Origin: a virus
Direction: 5' to 3' (one strand)
IMG/VR virus record: IMGVR_UViG_3300045120_000521
Span: 1-43,310 of that record
Length of the DNA stretch: 43,310 nt
In this document: piece after piece, positions 21,357-26,489 of the stretch
Position numbering within the stretch: position 1 is the stretch's first letter
Layout: each line of letters begins with the position of its first letter
Notes under the pieces: generated by a model
The model's database searches: none
Seen by the model: only the letters and a program-made list of their open reading frames with translations
What the model was told of the DNA's origin: nothing
Program-made: the position numbers and the translations under genes

Positions 21357-22055
21357 CTAGGACGAGGGCTCTTCACCATCCTCTGGTTGCATGCTGGGGT
21401 CGATGTCGACCGTTTCGCCCGGATCCAAGGGGCGATGGTCGATCGCCCGACGCTCGCTTGCCGGACGAATGACGTTGCCAGCTATCTGCCGGAAGAGCTC
21501 CTGCAACGGCGTGTCGAGCCCGACTGTCACCTTGTCCGAGAAAGCGCCAACCTTGATATGGCGGCCGAGGAGCTCGAGCCGTCGCGCGCGATCTACCAGG
21601 ACGATGTCAGTCTGCACGCCTATCTCTTCGCCACGGTCGGCGCCGCGGCCGTATAGGCGTGTCGTGCGAATGGTGCTGACCAATCCACGGCGCCAAACCA
21701 CGGGCCAATCCCGGACCGGTTTAAGGTTACCAGTTGCGTCGTAAAGGTCGGCCGAATCGGCGTTCACTTCCTCCCATAAGCGCCGCAAAACAAAGTCAGC
21801 ATCGATCTCGACTCGGGCCAATCTTTTGGCCTGCAATTCGGCGATACGGGCCTGAACCCTTGAGTCTCTTAAGGCGATTGAACCCTGAACGTCGGCACGT
21901 TTAGGCGAGTAGCCTGCCCTTATCGCCGCTTGGGTTGTCGATAGGTCTTTGACGTACTCTTCGGCGAACCTGGCACGCCATGGCGGCATGGGGCGCGCCG
22001 CGGAGGGGGCGCCAGCGCGCGAGGAACGCTTGGGGGCTGTAGGATGGCGGCTCAT
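21357..22055 (-). CDS. terS: Terminase small subunit (Terminase_2 type)
   Basis: A 232-aa protein. Residues ~27-75 carry the terminase small-subunit DNA-recognition pattern: RFAEEYVKDLSTTQAAIRAG, YSPKRADVQGSIALRDSRVQ, ARIAELQ, i.e. a helix-turn-helix (TTQAAIRAGYS) followed by a coiled segment. The middle (DLYDATGNLKPVRDWP) is a common extension in this family; the acidic tail may contact the large subunit. It selects phage DNA for packaging. The gene stands apart from terL by ~1.5 kb of small genes and directly follows the terminator at 22105-22143. Only GAGG is seen close before ATG 22055. Confidence 0.9.
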   Translation of the reverse strand: MSRHPTAPKRSSRAGAPSAARPMPPWRARFAEEYVKDLSTTQAAIRAGYSPKRADVQGSIALRDSRVQARIAELQAKRLARVEIDADFVLRRLWEEVNADSADLYDATGNLKPVRDWPVVWRRGLVSTIRTTRLYGRGADRGEEIGVQTDIVLVDRARRLELLGRHIKVGAFSDKVTVGLDTPLQELFRQIAGNVIRPASERRAIDHRPLDPGETVDIDPSMQPEDGEEPSS

Positions 22056-22104
22056 GCCTCGCGCTCGTCCAGGTGGCCTTGCCGGTCGATTGTGGGCATA
22101 TCAC

Positions 22105-22143
22105 AAAAAAGCGATAAGCCCGGAACCGTTTGGTTCCGGGCTT
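22105..22143 (-). terminator. Rho-independent terminator
   Basis: Perfect 12-bp stem (22116-22127 with 22132-22143, AAGCCCGGAACC arm) with a 4-nt loop. On the minus strand it is followed by ATCGC and TTTTTT. It closes the early-type operon that ends with the 222-aa gene and separates it from the small-terminase gene. Confidence 0.9.
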
Positions 22144-22171
22144 ACCAGGATAGTCGGAAGGGCGGGAAAGG

Positions 22172-22840
22172 CTAGTCCGGCAGAGCGGCCACGGCTGCAT
22201 CGATCGTCACACGGTCCCAGCTGGTACGATCGGCGACCAAATCGCGCCGCTGGCCAGCGCTGAGCGTACCAAGGCTGGACTCGGCGTCGCGGACAAGCCG
22301 CGCGGCGAGCTCCACCCGGATGCGCTGCGCCAGGGTGACGCAACCGGGATCGCCGTTCGGTTGTTCGGTGAGCAACTCCAACATGCGTTGCAGCCGCGGC
22401 GTGGGCATGCCCACAAGCCCGTTAACGATCGCCACCGGGTGACGCCGCTCACGTTCGAAGTCGGGCCCGGCGTTGAGCACGTAATCGGCCCACGTCTCAG
22501 GTGATTCGCCTACCTGATAGGCGTCGCGTGTTTCGCCCCATAGGGGTTCTGACAGGCCGCGCGCCGCAAACGCCACGATGGCCGCTTGCCACCATGCATC
22601 AAGCGACGTGTTATCCTTGGTCCTGACCATCTGCAGATCGGCAGTGCGCACCTTTTCGAGCCAGCGCATGCCGCGGGTGTTACGGATCTCGCGCAACGTG
22701 CCGCTATCCTGGCCACCCATGTTCAAGCCGTTGTGGCGGTAGCTGAGCCAGGCTGCCTTGAGATAGGCTTTCCACTGGTGGCCATACTTGCCGGCAAAGG
22801 CTGCGAGGGCAGCGCGTTCGGTTTCCGTCATGTCGATCAT
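22172..22840 (-). CDS. Conserved hypothetical early protein
   Basis: A 222-aa protein. The N-terminal half (AALAAFAGKYGHQWKAYLKA, AWLSYRHNGLNMGG, TLREIRNTRGMRWLEKVR) follows a pattern seen in uncharacterised plasmid and phage proteins ('AL..YA..HGR.WK..L...W........LQ..RN..G..WL'). The C-terminus is helical (RIRVELAARLVRDAESSLGT). AAAGGAG stands 9 nt before ATG 22840. It is the last gene of the early-type set, has its own promoter (22889-22917) and ends before the terminator. Confidence 0.7.
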   Translation of the reverse strand: MIDMTETERAALAAFAGKYGHQWKAYLKAAWLSYRHNGLNMGGQDSGTLREIRNTRGMRWLEKVRTADLQMVRTKDNTSLDAWWQAAIVAFAARGLSEPLWGETRDAYQVGESPETWADYVLNAGPDFERERRHPVAIVNGLVGMPTPRLQRMLELLTEQPNGDPGCVTLAQRIRVELAARLVRDAESSLGTLSAGQRRDLVADRTSWDRVTIDAAVAALPD

Positions 22841-22861
22841 TTGTCAGAGCTCCTTTAAGGG

Positions 22862-22884
22862 TCCGGCGGCAAATCGCCGCCGGA
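22862..22884 (-). promoter_or_regulatory. 5' leader hairpin of promoter 1
   Basis: Perfect 9-bp stem TCCGGCGGC / GCCGCCGGA with a 5-nt loop. It begins 5 nt after the -10 box, so it would form the extreme 5' end of the transcript. Same arrangement at two other promoters. Confidence 0.65.
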
Positions 22885-22888
22885 AACG

Positions 22889-22917
22889 TTCATAGACACA
22901 TTTTCACGCCGTGGCAA
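22889..22917 (-). promoter_or_regulatory. Early promoter 1 (for 222-aa gene)
   Basis: TTGCCA (-35, 22917-22912), 17-nt spacer, TATGAA (-10, 22894-22889). The spacer end and -10 read AAATGTGTCTATGAACG, shared with three other promoters of this region. The -35 lies in the end of the upstream gene. Confidence 0.65.
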
Positions 22918-23074
22918 GCGGCGCCTTCCGCCGCTGCTTTTTCAAGCGCCAGGTGAAACCCTGAGCGACTTGCGTGCTGTTTGTGTTGGCTACCACTCGC
23001 CAGACGTGAGTCCGGGAAAACGAGCTCTCGAATAGCGCCCGCTGCACCGCGCCGTGATGGGTCTTGAAAATCAT
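22904..23074 (-). CDS. Small basic hypothetical protein
   Basis: A 56-aa protein (MIFKTHHGAVQRALFESSFS ... WRLKKQRRKAPLATA). ATG 23074 overlaps the stop of the preceding gene (ATGA). Beta-prone centre (VWRVVANTNS) and a very basic C-terminus. No family recognised; the size, charge and place in an early-type operon are like host-takeover genes. Confidence 0.6.
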   Translation of the reverse strand: MIFKTHHGAVQRALFESSFSRTHVWRVVANTNSTQVAQGFTWRLKKQRRKAPLATA

Positions 23075-23886
23075 GCTGCAAGCCTTTCCTGCTCGAAGTG
23101 AACGGCGGTTGATCCATGGGCAATGATCACCATGGAAACACGGGCCTTTGCCGATAAGCCGCCGCATGCGCTGCACGCCGCGCAGTCGGTTTTGTGGCCA
23201 GCCTCTGCAGAGGCCGGACAAATCGCCTCTCCGGCCTGCTTAGGCTCCTGCCGGGTGCGAACGCGAAACGTCCTCCACCCCATGGCATGCGCCGCTTCCA
23301 TCTCGGACACGCTATCGACGCTCGCCATGCAAAGCCGGGCGAAGTGCCTGAAACGCTTGTTGCGCCATTGATGCGTGTAACCAGTAATCGCCCGGGCCAG
23401 GAGGGTGGCCGCGCGCCAGACCTGGTACGGCGCCGCGGTAGGATCGCCATACGTGCCACTGCGGAAGGCGAGCCCGGCAAACAGCATCGGCACGATGCGA
23501 GGATCGTAATCGACGCCCGGCCTTGCATAGCGGCCGCGCTGGTACGCCGCATAAACCGACCGAACCGACCGGCCTACGTTCACGTAGCAGGTGCGCACGC
23601 GCTTGCTCTTGCCGGCGCGCCGCTCGCGCCGCGGCCGGTGCTGACAGTCGCCGCAAATGCTGGCATCGGCGCCAGTGTTCAGCGCTGTAACCGGATCAAC
23701 GTCCGAACGGATTACAAAGCTCTGCACCATGGCGCCGGTTTTGCCATTGTCGCTTGCGCTCGTGATCCGGTTGGCAATAACGACGATCGGCGCGCCATCA
23801 AGCGCACTAGGGCCCTCGTAAAGGATCACACCGCACCAAACGCCGCGCCGGAGCGCCGCCAGCATGTCTTGCGCGTTCGTGATCAT
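23071..23886 (-). CDS. DUF7227-like phage protein
   Basis: A 271-aa protein with the pattern of a common phage family of unknown function: VWCGVILYEGPSALDGAPIV, then 'NGKTGAMVQSFVIRSDVDPV', TALNTGADASICGDC (CxxC), a basic stretch, RTCYVNVGRSVRSVYAAYQR, GRYARPG, and later GYTHQWR. The C-terminal part adds ICPASAEAGHKTDCAACSAC, so several Cys/His could bind zinc. The family is widely spread in phage early regions; no biochemical role is known to me. Overlaps neighbours by ATGA at both ends. Confidence 0.75.
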   Translation of the reverse strand: MITNAQDMLAALRRGVWCGVILYEGPSALDGAPIVVIANRITSASDNGKTGAMVQSFVIRSDVDPVTALNTGADASICGDCQHRPRRERRAGKSKRVRTCYVNVGRSVRSVYAAYQRGRYARPGVDYDPRIVPMLFAGLAFRSGTYGDPTAAPYQVWRAATLLARAITGYTHQWRNKRFRHFARLCMASVDSVSEMEAAHAMGWRTFRVRTRQEPKQAGEAICPASAEAGHKTDCAACSACGGLSAKARVSMVIIAHGSTAVHFEQERLAA

Positions 23887-24074
23887 GTGCGCACCCGCCG
23901 GGCTGACAGTTCGGCGTCAATGCGCGCGTGTGCTTCGGCCATCAGCGCTGCGTGATCCAGGCCCCACTTTTCGCAGTAGGCCTGGAAAGCGGCGCCGCTA
24001 TTGATGCGGCCGCCGTCGGCTAGTCGCTCGTAGGCTGCCAAAAGCTTGGCAGTGACTTCGGTAAGCTGGGACAT
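23883..24074 (-). CDS. Small hypothetical protein
   Basis: A 63-aa, mostly helical protein (LTEVTAKLLAAYERLADGGR, CEKWGLDHAALMAEAHARID). GGAGG precedes ATG 24074. First gene after early promoter 3 and its leader hairpin. No family recognised. Confidence 0.65.
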   Translation of the reverse strand: MSQLTEVTAKLLAAYERLADGGRINSGAAFQAYCEKWGLDHAALMAEAHARIDAELSARRVRT

Positions 24075-24095
24075 TTTATGTGCCTCCGTTAACGG

Positions 24096-24125
24096 TTTCA
24101 GGCCGGCGGGTTTGCCGGCCTGAAA
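24096..24125 (-). promoter_or_regulatory. 5' leader hairpin of promoter 3
   Basis: Perfect 12-bp inverted repeat, TTTCAGGCCGGC arm with a 6-nt loop. It starts 4 nt after the -10 box, so the transcript would open with this hairpin (its first bases may lie at or just before the start point). Confidence 0.65.
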
Positions 24126-24128
24126 ATG

Positions 24129-24157
24129 TTACTAGGCACATTTAATCGAAGAGTCGA
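24129..24157 (-). promoter_or_regulatory. Early promoter 3
   Basis: TCGACT (-35, 24157-24152), 17-nt spacer, TAGTAA (-10, 24134-24129). The sequence TTAAATGTGCCTAGTAAC matches the promoter family; AGGACTCGAC upstream is shared with promoter 2. It overlaps the 3' end of the gene before it. Confidence 0.55.
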
Positions 24158-24160
24158 GTC

Positions 24161-24367
24161 CTAATTTTTGGACCGTGTCAGGCAGTACGAGAAACACAAT
24201 CGCCCTACCCAAACGAAGCGCAAGCCGCCGACCTTGCGCGTGCGCACGTTCCAGAACGGCGGCTGCAGGAGCTCGCCGCTATACGGGATCAACGGTACAG
24301 AGCGAGCCGGAGCTATCGGCTCGAAATGCCAATCAATGAGCTCTTCGAACTCAACCACGGTAATCAC
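24161..24367 (-). CDS. Small hypothetical protein
   Basis: A 68-aa protein from GTG 24367 (GTGA with the previous stop). Acidic N-terminus (VVEFEELIDWHFEPIAPARS) and a basic, aromatic C-terminus (GGLRFVWVGRLCFSYCLTRS). Its TAG stop lies in the upstream part of promoter 3. No family recognised. Confidence 0.6.
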   Translation of the reverse strand: MITVVEFEELIDWHFEPIAPARSVPLIPYSGELLQPPFWNVRTRKVGGLRFVWVGRLCFSYCLTRSKN

Positions 24368-24690
24368 CTCTTGGCCCGCTTTGCGGCGGTGTAGGCGATC
24401 CCGTCGGCGAACAGGACGAGCTGGGTAACGTTCACGCTGCCGCTCACGACGTACTTGCGGCGCCCGACACGCAGGACACAACCGGCGCAATAGCCGCTGG
24501 CCGTGGTAATCAGTTCGATAGTCACTTCGGCCGCAGGAAAGCGGCCGCGCAGATAGGTGAGAGCGTCGGAGTAGTCACGCACGCTCAACGCCTCCCAGCG
24601 AGCAGGATCGATCGCCGTGTAACCGGACGCGTCTGGCCGGTTGTTGCCGGCCAGCCAGTTGAGCAGGGACTTGCTGGGATTGCGCGTCAC
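24364..24690 (-). CDS. Small hypothetical protein
   Basis: A 108-aa protein from GTG 24690 (GTGA overlap). Segments: NPSKSLLNWLAGNNRP, a helical ARWEALSVRDYSDALTYLRG, then a beta-rich half with SGYCAGCVLRVGRRKYVVSG (CxxC). No recognised family. Confidence 0.6.
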   Translation of the reverse strand: MTRNPSKSLLNWLAGNNRPDASGYTAIDPARWEALSVRDYSDALTYLRGRFPAAEVTIELITTASGYCAGCVLRVGRRKYVVSGSVNVTQLVLFADGIAYTAAKRAKR

Positions 24691-24914
24691 GACAGCACCT
24701 CGCAAGTGCTGTCCTGGATCTCGATGCCGTCAATGTTGCTGCCGGGATCGATGAGGAAGCGCAGGGACTTCTCAATGCCCTCATCGCCGACGAGCTCGGC
24801 CTTGGCATCGGCCTCGGAGAGCAACGCCTCTTCGATCAGGTAGCGCACGCCGGCGGCGCGCACTGCCTCGGGGTCGAGCACTTCCAGGAACACGGTCACG
24901 CTGTAATGGGACAT
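24687..24914 (-). CDS. Small acidic hypothetical protein
   Basis: A 75-aa acidic protein (MSHYSVTVFLEVLDPEAVRA, YLIEEALLSEADAKAELVGD). AGAGG is 8 nt before ATG 24914. First gene after early promoter 2. Alpha/beta character with a ferredoxin-like strand-helix start; no known family. Confidence 0.65.
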   Translation of the reverse strand: MSHYSVTVFLEVLDPEAVRAAGVRYLIEEALLSEADAKAELVGDEGIEKSLRFLIDPGSNIDGIEIQDSTCEVLS

Positions 24915-24929
24915 TTTCGCTACCTCTCT

Positions 24930-24950
24930 GCGGAACCGGGGATCGGCCGC
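24930..24950 (-). promoter_or_regulatory. 5' leader hairpin of promoter 2
   Basis: GCGG/CCGC outer stem plus CCG/CGG inner stem (with a 2-nt bulge) around a 5-nt loop, about 9 nt after the -10 box. Weaker than the hairpins of promoters 1 and 3. Confidence 0.45.
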
Positions 24951-24958
24951 CAAAAACG

Positions 24959-24987
24959 TTCATAGACACATTTAACCGGAACGTCGA
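24959..24987 (-). promoter_or_regulatory. Early promoter 2
   Basis: TCGACG (-35, 24987-24982), 17-nt spacer, TATGAA (-10, 24964-24959). TTAAATGTGTCTATGAACG is the best match to the shared consensus of the four promoters. Located between the genes starting at 24914 and ending at 24991. Confidence 0.65.
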
Positions 24988-24990
24988 GTC

Positions 24991-25245
24991 CTATTTGCCG
25001 GGCTCGATGTCGCCAAAAACGCGCTCCCAGACATCGGCGCCGGTCGCATCGCGCACCAAATAGACATCGGGGTCGTAGGCGTCGGTGCCGCCCACCCAGA
25101 CCGCCGTGTGCGCCTCGCGCAAGGCGATGTCGCGCGCCTGTTCGGGCGTTTCCGCCTCGACCTCCATGCGGGCGAGGTTCTCGACATACTGCTGCAGCAG
25201 CACGGTGTATTTGAACACCGTCCGTCCGGTCGGTTGGTCAGACAT
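24991..25245 (-). CDS. Small hypothetical protein
   Basis: An 84-aa protein. FKYTVLLQQYVENLARMEVE then AETPEQARDIALREAHTAVW suggests a strand-helix domain of the kind that reads 'Y.V.L.....A.VEVEAE....A...A'. AAGGAG precedes ATG 25245. Function unknown. Confidence 0.65.
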   Translation of the reverse strand: MSDQPTGRTVFKYTVLLQQYVENLARMEVEAETPEQARDIALREAHTAVWVGGTDAYDPDVYLVRDATGADVWERVFGDIEPGK

Positions 25246-25408
25246 TCGTTTTCTCCTTGGGTTCGGGCGCTTTGCCCGGGTTGACGATGTTGTGGGCGCT
25301 GACGATGTCCTGAGCGGTCAGCCAATCCAGGTAACCGGTGATCGGCCGCCCCTCGGCGTCGAGGATTCGCGCCTCGCGCCGGTTGGCAAATTCTAGCCGC
25401 CAGCTCAT
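25238..25408 (-). CDS. Small hypothetical protein
   Basis: A 56-aa protein (MSWRLEFANRREARILDAEG ... QDIVSAHNIVNPGKAPEPK). ATG 25408 overlaps the preceding stop (ATGA), and its end overlaps the next start by 8 nt, supplying that gene's AAGGAG. No family recognised. Confidence 0.6.
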   Translation of the reverse strand: MSWRLEFANRREARILDAEGRPITGYLDWLTAQDIVSAHNIVNPGKAPEPKEKTNV

Positions 25409-25599
25409 GGCCGGCCGCTGTCGATGAACGGCGTCTGCGGTTCGAAGATGCAGACGAGGTCGCCGCCGACAAAGTCGGGCAGCCGCTGCACGGCGAGCGT
25501 GCCCATGGCGCAGTCGTCCTCGGCGAGGACCGGCCGCACGTGGCTGACGGCGAACATGGCGAGGCAGGTGACGAGCGCGAGGCTGAGAACTCTGGTCAT
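25405..25599 (-). CDS. Small predicted exported protein
   Basis: A 64-aa protein with a clear signal peptide: MTRV, hydrophobic LSLALVTCLAMFAV, then VRPVLA before EDDC. Cleavage after the alanine would leave ~38 residues with two cysteines (DDC, LVC) able to form a disulphide. It follows its upstream stop by 1 nt (TGACATG). An envelope-acting early phage peptide, such as a superinfection-exclusion factor, is possible but unproven. Confidence 0.6.
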   Translation of the reverse strand: MTRVLSLALVTCLAMFAVSHVRPVLAEDDCAMGTLAVQRLPDFVGGDLVCIFEPQTPFIDSGRP

Positions 25600-25600
25600 G

Positions 25601-25885
25601 TCAGAGTCCCCCGCGCTCGATCGTCAGCGCCATCTCGGTGACCTCGGCCTCGAACCGGCGCAACCAGGCCTGGCGTTCGCGCCACGCCTCTGCCGCCTTT
25701 TCGCGTGCGAGGCCCGCCACCACCGTGGGCAGGGTCTGGAAATTACGGCCGTGCACCAGATCGCTGGCGTTGCGGATCGCGTCGCGCAGCTCACGGGCGG
25801 CGTCGAGGATCTGCCGGCACTGCTGCACCAGGCTGTCGGCGGAATTGCCGTTGAGATTGGGGATAGGGGCGATCAGTGGCTGCAT
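25601..25885 (-). CDS. Small coiled-coil-like hypothetical protein
   Basis: A 94-aa protein starting at ATG 25885 with AAGGAGG 7 nt upstream. Mostly helical (CRQILDAARELRDAIRNASD, LAREKAAEAWRERQAWLRRF, EAEVTEMALTIE). First gene after early promoter 4. No family recognised. Confidence 0.65.
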   Translation of the reverse strand: MQPLIAPIPNLNGNSADSLVQQCRQILDAARELRDAIRNASDLVHGRNFQTLPTVVAGLAREKAAEAWRERQAWLRRFEAEVTEMALTIERGGL

Positions 25886-25920
25886 GGGTGGCCCTCCTTG
25901 GCGCACACGAACGATAAATG

Positions 25921-25951
25921 TTCATATGCACATTTAATTGAGGGCTGTCAA
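25921..25951 (-). promoter_or_regulatory. Early promoter 4
   Basis: TTGACA (-35, 25951-25946), 19-nt spacer, TATGAA (-10, 25926-25921), with TTAAATGTGCATATGAACA as in the family. The spacer is 2 nt longer than in the other copies and no strong leader hairpin follows. The -35 spans the stop codon of the 91-aa gene. Confidence 0.6.
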
Positions 25952-26223
25952 CGCTTCCGCTGCAACCATGGTGGTTTCGCCAGTGGATCAAACCCTGATA
26001 TGTCTCGCGCCTTCATCTGACGGTACATCGCCTCGATATTTTTCGGATCGGCGACCCACTCCTTCATCTCGGCGAGGATCTCCGGCGAAACCTTCTGCGC
26101 CCGCAACCCGACCAACAGCACCTCGTCGGTTGCCAGGCCGATGTCGCCGCCAGTCTCGCCGACGCGGATCAACGTCTCCATGTGCTGCTTCAACCATGCG
26201 AGCTTTCGCTTGCGTTCACCCAT
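25948..26223 (-). CDS. Small basic hypothetical protein
   Basis: A 91-aa protein (ERKRKLAWLKQHMETLIRVG, ILAEMKEWVADPKNIEAMYR, QMKARDISGFDP). AGGAGG precedes ATG 26223. It is the last minus-strand gene before the repeat-rich gap. No family recognised. Confidence 0.65.
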   Translation of the reverse strand: MGERKRKLAWLKQHMETLIRVGETGGDIGLATDEVLLVGLRAQKVSPEILAEMKEWVADPKNIEAMYRQMKARDISGFDPLAKPPWLQRKR

Positions 26224-26489
26224 GGGTTTCCTCCTGGTTTCGGTAGGCGGGGCGTAGGCGTGGATAGGCGGGGTGCGCGAGCGCTAGAAGTGCCATTTGT
26301 CCCCCTGTCCCCCGACTCGCGCGCGCGTACACAAGAGGCTATAGAATGAATCATATATATACCCCCTCACATACATACATATTTGGGGGACAGGGGGACA
26401 ATATATGGATTTATGTAACGACACCAACGACTTACGATTTTGACACCCAATCAAAAGTGGGTGCCATGTGGGTGCCGGGGTGCCAAGTT
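26224..26489. other. Repeat-rich, AT-rich gap: candidate replication origin
   Basis: 266 bp without a gene. It holds three adjacent 10-11 bp iterons TAGGCGGGGCG / TAGGCGTGGA / TAGGCGGGGTG (26244-26275); a 17-bp inverted repeat with arms 26297-26313 and 26385-26401 (TTGTCCCCCTGTCCCCC and its complement) around 71 nt; an AT-rich core with ATATATA and ATACATACAT (26340-26384); and a CACCCA...TGGGTG hairpin (26453-26472 region). AT-rich DNA is otherwise rare here. Iterons beside an AT-rich tract next to a primase-helicase gene is the usual look of an origin. Confidence 0.55.
26297..26401. repeat. 17-bp inverted repeat flanking AT-rich core
   Basis: Arms 26297-26313 and 26385-26401 are exact reverse complements made of a doubled GGGGGACA unit, so each arm also has a direct repeat inside. 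The spacing (71 bp) is too long for a terminator; a protein-binding or origin role is more likely. Confidence 0.7.
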
